A stretch of DNA of 64,000 bases from assembly GCA_002435755.1 (NCBI GenBank), contig DIYH01000030.1:150071-214070 (forward strand), read 5' to 3'. The position numbers and the translations under genes are program-made. The DNA comes from Flammeovirgaceae bacterium UBA6059. GTDB lineage: Bacteria > Bacteroidota > Bacteroidia > Cytophagales > Cyclobacteriaceae. Below are positions 33,658 through 42,799 of the stretch, piece by piece (the stretch's first letter is position 1; each line of letters begins with the position of its first letter). Under the pieces are notes generated by a model. The model was not told the DNA's origin. It worked only from the letters and a program-made list of their open reading frames with translations, and ran no database searches.

Positions 33658-34100
33658 TGATTGTATATCGGATAGCAGCACGTGCCTATGCCGGTGACCT
33701 TTCCGGTAGGGGTGCATCAATGTATGGTGGAAGATGGAATCCCAAAGGTGTGGGGATGGTGTATACATCCGCAACCTTATCACTTGCAGCGCTGGAACTT
33801 GCCGTCAACTTGCCTCCTGGTCGGATTCCCAATCATTATCAAGCTGTCGAAATCGAGATTCCTGATGAAGACATCACAATACTTCATTCATTACCAGAGC
33901 AATGGAATGGGTTCCCTTATGTGCCGCACACTCAACAGGTCGGTCGCGAATTTGTCAAAAAAGACGGATTCGTACTTAAGGTGCCTTCTGCTGTCATACC
34001 TTCAGAATATAACTTTCTGATCAATCCTAATCATGAAAAAATAGGCCTGATCAAGATCAAAGATCAACGACCATTCATTTTTGACAGCCGATTGAAATGA
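33657..34100 (+). CDS. RES-domain toxin
   Basis: 147 residues. RES motifs are seen: GRGASMYGGRWNPKGVGMVYTSATLSLAALEL contains the conserved Arg (GGRWN), Tyr and Glu, and later IPSEYNFLINPNHE provides the conserved Ser/Asn segment. RES toxins (MbcT, Res, ParT) hydrolyse NAD+ or ADP-ribosylate a target and are paired with Xre-type antitoxins, as here. A weak hairpin at 34102-34126 follows the stop. Confidence 0.88.
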   Translation: MIVYRIAARAYAGDLSGRGASMYGGRWNPKGVGMVYTSATLSLAALELAVNLPPGRIPNHYQAVEIEIPDEDITILHSLPEQWNGFPYVPHTQQVGREFVKKDGFVLKVPSAVIPSEYNFLINPNHEKIGLIKIKDQRPFIFDSRLK

Positions 34101-34101
34101 A

Positions 34102-34126
34102 AAGGGCCCATCGTAAGATGAGCCTT
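34102..34126. terminator. Weak hairpin after the RES toxin gene
   Basis: AAGGGCCCATC and GATGAGCCTT pair around a GTAA loop with one mismatch and one G:T pair. It sits between the convergent RES toxin and BNR propeller genes (stops 47 bp apart) and could terminate either. Confidence 0.45.
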
Positions 34127-34147
34127 CAACAAACATTTCAATCATGA

Positions 34148-37100
34148 TTATCCACCGATGAATTCATCCATGGATTTGATCTTCGTTGGCTCGATACCGT
34201 TCCTGTCAAGGTACTTCTGGAGCTTGGCTCCTTGTTTAGACTTCACTGCACCAAACTTATTTTTACCCTCTACGAATCGCTCCTCTATGAGCTGAAGGTT
34301 TTCCATCTCAGCTGGGGATGGCTTATCAAAACTAGCAGCAACCTTACTAAACAAATCAGCAAGCTTTTCTCTCAACTGCGGTTCAGCGGTACCGACATAG
34401 TTGTCACCTGTAGTTACCACCAATGTCTCTTTCAATCTGTTAAGCTCATCAATGTAGGGTTGTGCAACTTTTTTTCCAGCAGCATCTTTGGATGCGATGG
34501 ATTCAGCATATTCGATTTCAGAATCAATCTGATACACCAGATAAGCTAACTCTTCTGTCATATCATAAAGTTTGACCGTGATCCTGTTCTTTTCTTCCCG
34601 CTCAGCAGTAGTTAAGGTAGAAGTAGGGTCATAGACCAACTCTATTTCGTGCTCGTAAGTATCACGACCTTTCGTCATCACTACTTTGTACTTGCCAGCA
34701 GGTACTCTCGGAGAGGTGAAGCCGCCAAAGGTGAATGTCTTACCCTTCGCAATCTTAGGTTGCCTCACCTGATAGTTCCATGTGACCGTATTGATGCCTT
34801 TTGACTTACCTGGAGAAAGATCAATTAACTGATTACCATCCATATCGTAGATGTCGATATTCATCTTCCCGAAAGTATGTCGCTTCTTCAGGTAATAGGT
34901 GATCTTAGCATCAGTGGTAGGGTTCGGCCCGACATAGTTGAGACCATTGATAAAGCCGAAGAAGTTGCTCTGCTCCAACATTACGGTAGGCTCACTCTCA
35001 AAGAAGTGTACATCTTTGGAAATCACATCCCGAGTCAACTGTCGGAGCGGGCTGATATCATCGATGATGATAACCCCACGTCCGTGAGTCCCCATAACCA
35101 GATCATTCGTCTGCTTTTGTAGCTCAATAAAGTGAACAGCAGTCGCCGGCATGTTGTTGGTAAACCTGCTCCAGTTAGTACCACCGTCAATGGTCACATA
35201 TAAACCAAATTCTGTTCCTAAAAAAAGTAGGTCTTCGGAGACGTAATCTTCCTGAATATTCCGTGCAAAGCCATTGATATCATCAGTTACAATGGAAGTC
35301 CAAGTTTGGCCATAATCGGTAGTCTTATAGGCATAAGTACTCATGTCGTTCTGAGTATGACCATCAAAGACTGCATACGCCGTTCCTTCTCCATGAACAC
35401 TCGCTTCGATATGGTAGCACCAGGTATTTGCCGGTAGACCAGAAATATCCTCAACTGTATTCGTCCAGGTTGCTCCACCGTCTTTGGTGACTTGCACATT
35501 ACCATCATCAGTACCTACCCAGATGACATTCTCATTGAGTGGAGACTCGGCTATTGTGAATATGGTGGTATGGTTCTCCGCGCCAGAATTGTCGGTAGAC
35601 AAACCACCTGACGACTCCTGATCCTGCTTGGATGCATCATTAGTGGTAAGGTCAGGAGATATCTTGGTCCATGAGTCACCCATGTCTTCTGACTTGTGCA
35701 AGAACTGGCTACCCATGTAAAATCGATCGGGTTGATGCACACTCACAGCCATTGGAGCATTCCAATTGAACCTTAGCTTTGGATCACCTTTAACCGGAAG
35801 CGGCTGGATCGTCTTGTAATTCTTTTTCTGCAAATCGATCCTCCAGACAGACTGAGCGCCTTGCATTTCTGAGTATACAAAGTCTTTGGTCGGGTGCTTC
35901 AGTACCCTGAATCCATCTCCAACACCGATACTCTCCCAATCCTTGGCTTCAATTCCGCCAGGTGAAGCTGAAGGTCCGTACCAGGAACCATTGTCTTGAA
36001 GACCTCCGTAGATATTGTATGGTACAGCATCATCCACACTGATATGGTAAAATTGGGATACTGGCATGTTGGCCACTATATCCCAGGTGGTTCCTTTGTC
36101 CCAGGAACGATAAACCCCACCATCGGTAGCGGCATAGAGCCTATCAGAATCATTGATGTCAAATAGGAAATCATGAATATCCGGATGCATCCCTCCGGGA
36201 GTAAAGTCCCTGAAGGTCTTACCGCCATCTCGGCTCATGCTACCAAATAGACCAGCTTTGATGACCACATTTTCGTCGCGTGGATCAACAACCAGCCGCG
36301 AGAAATAGAACGGTCTTACCACCAACGCGAAATCCTTGTTAAGCTGTTCCCAGTTGGCTCCTCCATCGTCAGAGCGGTAAAGCCCCTTGTCTTCGTCCTG
36401 CTCAGCTTCGATAGCCGCATAAAGCACTTCACTATTCGATGGTGCTACTGCTACCGCAATGCGCCCCAATGTTCCGCTAGGAAAACCATTGTGAATCTTA
36501 CTCCAATTAGCTCCACCATCCGTAGACTTATAAAGTGCGCTGTTTTCTCCACCTGAGTTGAATGACCAACCAGTTCTGCGAAACTCCCACATCGCTGCAT
36601 ATAGCGTATTAGGGTCATTGGGATCCATGATCACATCGCTACAGCCAGTAGCCGCATTGATGTAAAGGATTTTTTCCCAGGTCTCACCTCCATTGGTACT
36701 CTTGAAAACTCCCCGCTCTTCATTATCACCCCAAAGTGCTCCTAGTACACCTACGTATAGGACATTTCCATCTTCTGGATGGATTTCAATACTTGAGATA
36801 CGCTCGGAGTTCTTCAGACCTTTCTCTTCCCAGGTCTGTCCTCCATCTATTGACTTGTAGATACCTTCTCCAATAGAGACACTGTTACGTGTCCAGATCT
36901 CACCAGTTCCTACCCAGACCACTTCATCAGGATTACTTGGATCCAGCGCTATTGATCCGATGGATTGTGGATGCTCGTCAAAGATTGGGTTGAATGTAGC
37001 GCCACCATTGACAGATTTCCATACACCTCCACCAGCCGCACCGGCATAGATGATTCGATTATTGGTAGGATGACCTTCGAGATCGATAATTCGACCGCTC

Positions 37101-37231
37101 ATTACAGCAGGGCCTATTTGCCTCGCCTGCATATCACCAAACAGTTGTTTCCCTTTGAGTACTACGGGCTCTTGTGCACTAGCTGACAGACATAGTCCTA
37201 TGGCTAGCGCAAATAGTATCGCTCTCATCAT
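34148..37231 (-). CDS. Large secreted VPS10/BNR beta-propeller protein
   Basis: 1027 residues with a signal peptide (MRAILFALAIGLCLSASAQ). Asp-box repeats run through the first 750 residues: KSVNGGATFN, KSIDGGQTWEEK, KSTNGGETWEK, KSTDGGANWSK, RSDDGGANWEQL, RSWDKGTTWD, KSEDMGDSWTK, VTKDGGATWT, KTTDYGQTWT, VTIDGGTNWS. This resembles sortilin/VPS10-type ten-bladed propellers common in secreted Bacteroidota proteins. The last 270 residues hold an Ig-like strand set (TFTFGGFTSPRVPAGKY) and a helical C-terminus. Often labelled glycosyl hydrolase, but no catalytic residues are evident. It lies downstream of a LolA-like gene on the same strand, 20 bp apart, so co-transcription is likely. Confidence 0.85.
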   Translation of the reverse strand: MMRAILFALAIGLCLSASAQEPVVLKGKQLFGDMQARQIGPAVMSGRIIDLEGHPTNNRIIYAGAAGGGVWKSVNGGATFNPIFDEHPQSIGSIALDPSNPDEVVWVGTGEIWTRNSVSIGEGIYKSIDGGQTWEEKGLKNSERISSIEIHPEDGNVLYVGVLGALWGDNEERGVFKSTNGGETWEKILYINAATGCSDVIMDPNDPNTLYAAMWEFRRTGWSFNSGGENSALYKSTDGGANWSKIHNGFPSGTLGRIAVAVAPSNSEVLYAAIEAEQDEDKGLYRSDDGGANWEQLNKDFALVVRPFYFSRLVVDPRDENVVIKAGLFGSMSRDGGKTFRDFTPGGMHPDIHDFLFDINDSDRLYAATDGGVYRSWDKGTTWDIVANMPVSQFYHISVDDAVPYNIYGGLQDNGSWYGPSASPGGIEAKDWESIGVGDGFRVLKHPTKDFVYSEMQGAQSVWRIDLQKKNYKTIQPLPVKGDPKLRFNWNAPMAVSVHQPDRFYMGSQFLHKSEDMGDSWTKISPDLTTNDASKQDQESSGGLSTDNSGAENHTTIFTIAESPLNENVIWVGTDDGNVQVTKDGGATWTNTVEDISGLPANTWCYHIEASVHGEGTAYAVFDGHTQNDMSTYAYKTTDYGQTWTSIVTDDINGFARNIQEDYVSEDLLFLGTEFGLYVTIDGGTNWSRFTNNMPATAVHFIELQKQTNDLVMGTHGRGVIIIDDISPLRQLTRDVISKDVHFFESEPTVMLEQSNFFGFINGLNYVGPNPTTDAKITYYLKKRHTFGKMNIDIYDMDGNQLIDLSPGKSKGINTVTWNYQVRQPKIAKGKTFTFGGFTSPRVPAGKYKVVMTKGRDTYEHEIELVYDPTSTLTTAEREEKNRITVKLYDMTEELAYLVYQIDSEIEYAESIASKDAAGKKVAQPYIDELNRLKETLVVTTGDNYVGTAEPQLREKLADLFSKVAASFDKPSPAEMENLQLIEERFVEGKNKFGAVKSKQGAKLQKYLDRNGIEPTKIKSMDEFIGG

Positions 37232-37251
37232 TTGATTATTTGGTTAACAGA

Positions 37252-38007
37252 TTAGTTCTCAGATGGGAAAGCAAAGTCGCTATCACTTACCTCTGGATTG
37301 AGTTCTATCTCTTCTATAATAATGGGTTGAGATGGCCCTCCTTTGATACCCTGGGTTAGAGAAAAAGGAAAGTACAACCCATCAACTTCATCATAATCAG
37401 AAATAGTAGACGTGCCAATAGCACCTTTCTGTGGGCCCTGAAATATCTCTCTTTCCTGAGCAATAGGCACAAAATTGTCCATGTCAAAGAAGTAGTAGGT
37501 GATATCAGCCTTCTCGACACCATCTATTGTGACCGGCTCCCTAGTCAACTTAAGTTTATAGGTCTCTGTGCCTTCTATCGTCTCTGTGCCCATGAGCTCA
37601 GCAGTGTATCCTTTGCTCTTATAGTCAAAGAGAGATTCAGGAAAATCATTAGCTTCCAATGCCTGTATTGCGGTTGCTTCTGCATCTGCCTTTTCTGCTT
37701 TTAGCGACTGAAAGTTAGTGTTCCAAAGCACTTCTCCATCATAAACTTGCTGCATGAAGGTATTTCCTTGAACTGAAAACTTAGTGTACTGACGCCCATC
37801 GGCCATCTGCACTATCTCCAAAGGGATCTCCAGTCCTCCCTGATTTACTTTAGCCTGCATCTTAACTCCCCGCAGTTCTTTCCAGGCATCTGCACCTCCA
37901 GTGTTTTCAAAATAGTTATCGATGATCTCATCAACCGTCACATCCTGAGCCACACTGCTCAAGCTGACAATTAATCCAAACGCTAGTAGTGATAATTTGA
38001 GTTTCAT
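37252..38007 (-). CDS. LolA-like outer-membrane lipoprotein-sorting protein
   Basis: 251 residues from the ATG at 38007, which opens a signal peptide (KLKLSLLAFGLIVSLSSVAQ). The body resembles the LolA/LolB-type half barrel: VDEIIDNYFENTGGADAWKELRGVKMQAKV, GEVLWNTNFQSL, GTETYKLKLTREPV, YYFFDMDNFVPIAQERE, FPFSLTQGI. Bacteroidota carry many such proteins, only some of which transport lipoproteins; others bind other lipids. It lies 124 bp downstream of murQ and 20 bp upstream of the large propeller gene. Confidence 0.7.
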   Translation of the reverse strand: MKLKLSLLAFGLIVSLSSVAQDVTVDEIIDNYFENTGGADAWKELRGVKMQAKVNQGGLEIPLEIVQMADGRQYTKFSVQGNTFMQQVYDGEVLWNTNFQSLKAEKADAEATAIQALEANDFPESLFDYKSKGYTAELMGTETIEGTETYKLKLTREPVTIDGVEKADITYYFFDMDNFVPIAQEREIFQGPQKGAIGTSTISDYDEVDGLYFPFSLTQGIKGGPSQPIIIEEIELNPEVSDSDFAFPSEN

Positions 38008-38131
38008 TTGACTTTGTTTTAGTGATTGAATGTTTGACTTGGGAATTAGTCGTCTATTGAATGGTTTTATTACAATACGCATGAAAGTTTTTTTGCGGTT
38101 CTGCATCAATTCTTAAAAAACCTTAAGGGGA

Positions 38132-38938
38132 TCAGAGAAACTTGTATGCTTCTGTTGCCTTACGTACTGATCCATGTGCTTTGAGGAGCCGAGCGGCAGT
38201 GGCCTGATCTACTCCCAGTTCACGCATGAGCATTTTTTGTCCTCGATCGACCAACTTGTTGTTTGATAGCTGCATATCTACCATCTTATTACCCTTCACT
38301 CTTCCAAGACTGATCATTACGCTAGTAGAGATCATGTTCAGGATAAGTTTCTGTGCTGTGCCAGATTTCATTCGAGTACTACCTGTCACAAACTCCGGTC
38401 CAACGACTGCTACAATTGGATACTCTACGGCTGCTTCAAGGGCTGTATTATCATTACATGTTATACAACCTGTCAGTAGCCCGTTTTCCCTTGCCTTGGT
38501 CACTCCACCGATCACGTAAGACGTTCTACCTGAAGCTGCTATACCAATCAAAGTGTCATTTTCTGATAGGTCAAAAGCAGAAAGATCTTTCCAACCCTGC
38601 TCGGTATCATCTTCAGCAAACTCCACGGCCTTGCGAATAGCCGAGTCCCCACCAGCAATCAAGCCGATGACCCAATCATGTGGTACCCCAAATGTCGGAG
38701 GACATTCTGAAGCATCTACAATCCCGAGCCGGCCACTCGTACCAGCACCAATATAGAAGAGTCGACCTCCAGCCTTCATCCGAGGAACGATTTCCTCTAC
38801 CAGTCGCTCTATTTGAGGTATGGCCTTGGCTACACTTTGAGCTACAGTCTGATCTTCTTGATTGATGCCCGCTAGCAGCTGCTGAACTGACATTTGCTCA
38901 AGGTGATCATGATTCGAATCTGATTCGGTAGTGCTCAT
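38132..38938 (-). CDS. murQ: N-acetylmuramic acid 6-phosphate etherase MurQ
   Basis: 268 residues, a sugar isomerase (SIS) domain. The signature GAGTSGRLGIVDASECPPTFG is intact, followed by the phosphate-binding ASGRTSYVIGG and KSGTAQKLILNMISTS. MurQ cleaves the lactyl ether of MurNAc-6-P to GlcNAc-6-P and D-lactate in cell-wall recycling. It is the last gene of a five-gene operon and lies 6 bp after an amino-sugar kinase gene, which would supply the phosphorylated substrate. Confidence 0.93.
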   Translation of the reverse strand: MSTTESDSNHDHLEQMSVQQLLAGINQEDQTVAQSVAKAIPQIERLVEEIVPRMKAGGRLFYIGAGTSGRLGIVDASECPPTFGVPHDWVIGLIAGGDSAIRKAVEFAEDDTEQGWKDLSAFDLSENDTLIGIAASGRTSYVIGGVTKARENGLLTGCITCNDNTALEAAVEYPIVAVVGPEFVTGSTRMKSGTAQKLILNMISTSVMISLGRVKGNKMVDMQLSNNKLVDRGQKMLMRELGVDQATAARLLKAHGSVRKATEAYKFL

Positions 38939-38944
38939 GTTGTT

Positions 38945-39787
38945 TTAATTATTTCGATGATAAAGCGCTAAGCCTGCGATAGGTGTCTCCATGATCGTTC
39001 CGATTCGGATGCCTAAATCGTTACCCACCCGTCGGAGCAAATTACTGAAATAGAAAGCGATTGACCCCACAAAATGAACTTGGGTACTTCTATGCTCAGG
39101 GTACGACAGGACAATCTCTTCTATAAACTGACGGAAAAGATCGTATACCATTCTCGCCATGTAAGGCTCTTTGATATTCTGTAGTACAAATCGACTGAAG
39201 CCACCCAGGTAAGCGCTTGGTGCAGGCTCTTTGTAAATCTTTGAAAGCACCTGCTCCATATTGTGATCAAACCGCCTTTCGAATCGTTCATTCAAGTTTT
39301 GCGGTAGTTTACCTCTAAAGTAATCCTTCAACAGTTTCTTACCCATAGCAGCTCCACTACCTTCATCACCTAACACATAGCCCAATGAAGGTACCTGGGT
39401 CACAATCTCTCTACCATCATAGTAGCATGAGTTAGAGCCAGTACCTAATATGCATGCGATACCAGGACGGTTATCACATAATCCTCGGGCCGCACCCAAC
39501 AGGTCTGAATGTGCTTCAATCGTAGAACCTGGTAATATCGAGCTTATCTGCTCTATAATTTTGTCTTTGATTTCTGGAAGGATTCCAGCTCCATAGAGAT
39601 GGAGTTCAGTGGTATCGCTAAGTTCCGATTCCGTGAAGGTAGAATTGATTATCTCTGAAAGCTCATTTGGATCTTGATGAAATGGGTTGAAGCCTTTGCT
39701 GATTTTCTGGGTGATTTGCTCTCCTTCAATCAACCTCCAGTCGCCTGAAGTCGAGCCAAAGTCTACGATTAACTTCACTTGTCCCAT
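38945..39787 (-). CDS. BadF/BcrA-type N-acetyl amino-sugar kinase
   Basis: 280 residues of the ASKHA kinase fold. ATP-binding motifs are seen: VDFGSTSGDWRLIEG (phosphate 1), ACILGTGSNSCYYDG (phosphate 2) and HFVGSIAFYFSNLLRR (adenosine). The segment LGDEGSGAAMGKKLLKDYF is typical of N-acetylglucosamine/N-acetylmuramic acid kinases such as MurK. With murQ 6 bp downstream it most likely phosphorylates MurNAc or GlcNAc imported or released during peptidoglycan turnover. Substrate not fixed by sequence. Confidence 0.85.
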   Translation of the reverse strand: MGQVKLIVDFGSTSGDWRLIEGEQITQKISKGFNPFHQDPNELSEIINSTFTESELSDTTELHLYGAGILPEIKDKIIEQISSILPGSTIEAHSDLLGAARGLCDNRPGIACILGTGSNSCYYDGREIVTQVPSLGYVLGDEGSGAAMGKKLLKDYFRGKLPQNLNERFERRFDHNMEQVLSKIYKEPAPSAYLGGFSRFVLQNIKEPYMARMVYDLFRQFIEEIVLSYPEHRSTQVHFVGSIAFYFSNLLRRVGNDLGIRIGTIMETPIAGLALYHRNN

Positions 39788-39790
39788 ACA

Positions 39791-40018
39791 CTATACGAGT
39801 TGACCGATTTGCTCAAATTTCTCAAAAACAGCATCTGTATGTGGGGCGTCTTCTAGTTCCTCGGTAAGATCTTGACCAGCCCAGTGCTCATAATGTTTCC
39901 CATCCCTCCATAGCCTTGATTCGGATACGTCATAAATCGTGGCTTTGTATGCCACCCAAATCTCAGGCTTATCCTGTCCGTTTCTCAAGGCCAACTGTGA
40001 ACGTGAGTAAGTTCTCAT
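39791..40018 (-). CDS. Small cytochrome b5-like heme/steroid-binding domain protein
   Basis: 75 residues. The pattern is that of cytochrome b5: EIWVAYKATIYDVSESRLWRDGKHYEHWAGQDLTEELEDAPHTDAVFEKF, with the distal-type His (KHYEHWAG) and a second His (APHTD) in the places of the two axial ligands. No membrane anchor. Soluble heme binding and electron transfer are plausible but the redox partner is unknown. Its ATG overlaps the mutS2 stop by four bases and its stop is 3 bp from the sugar-kinase start, so it is firmly embedded in the operon. Confidence 0.75.
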   Translation of the reverse strand: MRTYSRSQLALRNGQDKPEIWVAYKATIYDVSESRLWRDGKHYEHWAGQDLTEELEDAPHTDAVFEKFEQIGQLV

Positions 40019-42405
40019 CTTAAGTTGACTATGGTTACTCCACTTCCTCCTCGTTCGATATGTTCATCTGTGATGCTTGAGATCATCCGATTACCATTGA
40101 GGTGGTTCCTGATCAGATCCCGTAGTATGCCATATCCTTTGCCATGAACAATTCGCAGCTCTTTTTGACCCAATAGTATGGCCTGATCAATAAAGTGATC
40201 CACTTCGCCAATCGCCACTTCAGCTCGTTTACCTCGAAGGTCAATGTTAGCACTAAAGCTGGCAGCCTTATCATTGAAGCTGATACCAGTCATAGTAGTG
40301 GCCTTCTTTTTCTTCTCTTTGAACTCCTTTGTCGTTACTCGCTGAAGTCTGTCGACCTTTACTTTAGACTTCAATTCTCCGATCATCACCTCAGCAGTTT
40401 TCCCTTTCAGACTCATCACCTCACCTATAGCTTCCTGACCAGTGATTTTCACCTTACTACCTACTTCTATCTCACCTCCGGTAATTGTTACTGCTGGCTT
40501 TTTAGGTTTCTCAGGCTTCTCTGGCTCTAGTTGCTTTTCGAAGATCTTAAGTTCTTCGCGTACTTTTTTAGTCGCTTCCTTATCTGCTTGACGTTCTTTG
40601 ATCTCTCGTATTGTCGCTTCCACTCGCTTGTTAGCCAGTGCAACGATTTCCTTGGCCTCTGACTTGGCCTTTCTTAAGATTTGAGACTTCTCATCTTCCA
40701 GGTAAGTCTTGAGATCTTTGTAATCCTTAGCATTTGTCTCTAGCTCTGTATTCTTTGATTGGTAGGATTGCAGTTCCTTTTGTAAGCGAGTCTTCTCAGC
40801 TTCCAATTCATTGACCAATTGATCAAACTTGACGTGAGAATGTCCGACGAGCTTCTTGGCTTCATTCAGCATTTGTTGTGGTAACCCAATCTTTCCAGCG
40901 ATTTCTAGGGCGAATGAACTACCAGGCTTGCCGATTTCCAACTCATAGAGCGGTTCCAGTTTATCAGGGTCATACCGCATAGCGCCGTTGATGATACCCT
41001 TCGACTTCTCAGCCAGCTTCTTGAGGTTGGCGTAGTGTGTGGTTATCACGCCAAATGTCTGCTTATGATTGAGATGCTTGAGGATGGTTTCTGCGATCGC
41101 CCCACCAAATTGTGGTTCAGTACCTGTCCCAAACTCATCAATCAGCGCTAACGTCTTTCCATTTGAGTTATCCAGAAAGAAACGCATGTTCGTCAGGTGC
41201 GAACTGTACGTACTCAAATCATTCTCAATAGACTGCTCGTCTCCGATATCGATAAAGAAATTATGGAAGATACCGAAGCTGGACCCCTCACCTACCGGAA
41301 CCATTAAACCACTTTGATACATCATCTGAATCAAGGCAACTGTCTTCAAGCAAACGGATTTGCCGCCTGCATTAGGCCCAGAGATCAGCAAGATTCGGTC
41401 TTCTTTACTTAGCGAAATACTAAGAGGCACTACCCCTTTATTTTGTTTCTTGTGAGATAAATAGAGCAGCGGATGAATGGCTTTGTTCCAATCAATCACG
41501 GGATTCTTCACTCCTCCAGGCCATATGGCTTCTAACTCCTGTGCGAGCTTCGCCTTAGCCCTGATAAAGTCGATCATACCAAGGAATCGATAGCTTTTCT
41601 CCAGGTCTGGTATACTCTCACGAATCTCATCGGTAAGAATTGTTAAGATACGAATGATCTCTCTGCGCTCTCGATATTCTAAGTCACGAACCTCATTATT
41701 GATCTCGAGCACCTCTGTAGGTTCGAGAAACACCGTATTACCCGTGGATGATTCATCATGGATAAACCCTCTGATCCTCCGTTTGTGCTCAGCCATCACA
41801 GGAATGACAAGGCGCCCATTGCGTATGGTTAATGACACATCATCAGGACACAGCCCGTCCTTCTGAGCTTTACGGAGCATGACGTCCAGCGTACGTCTTG
41901 CTTTGCTTTGGTTCTCCACAAGCTCGCGTCTAAGGCTCTGCAATTCCCGACTAGCATCATCATGCACTTGTCCACGTTCATCAATGATCCGCTCAATACT
42001 CTCCAGCAGACTATCATCCAGTGTGACTGTACCGCTCGCTTCTGCTAATAGAGGGTATTCTGCCTGTCTCGTTCTTAGGAACTTGAGACACTTGATCATA
42101 GTATTAAGAGAAACCTTAAGATCATAAAACTCTTCCTGATCCAGAAAGCTACCTTCAACCTTAGCCTTCTTGAGTTGTCCGCGCACGTCCAGATAGTTAG
42201 AGGCGGGAAACTGCTCGCCGCTATCCAGGATCGTCTTGAACTCTGCGGTCTGATACCCTAGCCTTTCTATTCTGGTAAGGTCAGTGAGCGGCTGAAGCTT
42301 GGCAACAAAACCTCTACCCATCTCGCTAATACAACGCTCCGAAACCAGTGCCTGGATTTTATGAAACCCAATCTTCTCTTTAAGGTTCTCAGGGTAGAGC
42401 TTCAT
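40015..42405 (-). CDS. mutS2: Endonuclease/ribosome-rescue factor MutS2
   Basis: 796 residues in the full MutS2 order: helical lever domains, ATPase with Walker A GPNAGGKSVCLKTV near residue 341, Walker B region (TLALIDEFGTGTEP), a long coiled coil (about 520-640, ending KEATKKVREELKIFEKQ), a KOW-like GSKVKITGQEAIGEV and the Smr nuclease domain at the C-terminus (DLRGKRAEVAIGEVDHFIDQA, HGKGYGILRDLI). MutS2 suppresses recombination and, in Bacillus, splits collided ribosomes. It overlaps both neighbours by four bases (DUF4296 and cytochrome b5-like). Confidence 0.95.
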   Translation of the reverse strand: MKLYPENLKEKIGFHKIQALVSERCISEMGRGFVAKLQPLTDLTRIERLGYQTAEFKTILDSGEQFPASNYLDVRGQLKKAKVEGSFLDQEEFYDLKVSLNTMIKCLKFLRTRQAEYPLLAEASGTVTLDDSLLESIERIIDERGQVHDDASRELQSLRRELVENQSKARRTLDVMLRKAQKDGLCPDDVSLTIRNGRLVIPVMAEHKRRIRGFIHDESSTGNTVFLEPTEVLEINNEVRDLEYRERREIIRILTILTDEIRESIPDLEKSYRFLGMIDFIRAKAKLAQELEAIWPGGVKNPVIDWNKAIHPLLYLSHKKQNKGVVPLSISLSKEDRILLISGPNAGGKSVCLKTVALIQMMYQSGLMVPVGEGSSFGIFHNFFIDIGDEQSIENDLSTYSSHLTNMRFFLDNSNGKTLALIDEFGTGTEPQFGGAIAETILKHLNHKQTFGVITTHYANLKKLAEKSKGIINGAMRYDPDKLEPLYELEIGKPGSSFALEIAGKIGLPQQMLNEAKKLVGHSHVKFDQLVNELEAEKTRLQKELQSYQSKNTELETNAKDYKDLKTYLEDEKSQILRKAKSEAKEIVALANKRVEATIREIKERQADKEATKKVREELKIFEKQLEPEKPEKPKKPAVTITGGEIEVGSKVKITGQEAIGEVMSLKGKTAEVMIGELKSKVKVDRLQRVTTKEFKEKKKKATTMTGISFNDKAASFSANIDLRGKRAEVAIGEVDHFIDQAILLGQKELRIVHGKGYGILRDLIRNHLNGNRMISSITDEHIERGGSGVTIVNLR

Positions 42406-42746
42406 CTTTCCAGCTGTTTTGCTTGTCGTCGGAGCATAAGGCTATCCACTACGATACCATATATATCATTGAGGGAATGAAGATGATTGAAATGCCATTG
42501 ATAGCTCTCCCTATACAAATCGGAATTGATCTGGTGTTTTTCGAATATCTGTTGTTCATAAGCCCGGTACAGGACTGCACTTGAGTCTTCATCTACAGCC
42601 AATGCATCCAACTTAGCTTCAAGTAAATGGATGTCGATAAGTACATCCACCATCTCTTCTTGACCAAGGAGATGGTCAGGAGCTGATTCTTCTCCCTTAC
42701 ATCCTACTAAGGCTAACATCATAAGAACCAAAAAAGCAAATCTCAC
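42402..42746 (-). CDS. DUF4296 lipoprotein
   Basis: 114 residues from the GTG at 42746, which gives a short clean lipoprotein signal (RFAFLVLMMLALVGCKGEE); the longer frame from a TTG at 42788 would put an unneeded basic leader in front and leave only 11 bp to the divergent DUF58 gene. The mature part fits DUF4296: LLGQEEMVDVLIDIHLLEAKLD, YRAYEQQIFEKHQINSDLYRESYQWHFNHL. Function unknown, widespread in Bacteroidota. Its stop overlaps the mutS2 start (ATGA), making it the first gene of the mutS2-murQ operon. Confidence 0.75.
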   Translation of the reverse strand: MRFAFLVLMMLALVGCKGEESAPDHLLGQEEMVDVLIDIHLLEAKLDALAVDEDSSAVLYRAYEQQIFEKHQINSDLYRESYQWHFNHLHSLNDIYGIVVDSLMLRRQAKQLER

Positions 42747-42772
42747 GTAAGGGTAAATCGTCTGTATTATTC

Positions 42773-42780
42773 TAATTTTG
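42773..42780 (+). promoter_or_regulatory. Candidate -7 element (TAATTTTG) for the Bat operon
   Basis: TAATTTTG matches the Bacteroidota TAnnTTTG element and lies 19 bp before the DUF58 ATG. A good TTTG at the upstream distance is absent, so this is a partial match. It sits in the short gap between the DUF4296 start (42746) and DUF58. Confidence 0.4.
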
Positions 42781-42799
42781 TGCCCCAAAATTAGCGGGA

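Noticed and set aside
34148..37231. Relation of the large propeller to the small one at 14326
   Set aside because: Both have Asp boxes, but size, signal peptide and blade number differ, so a recent duplication is not supported.
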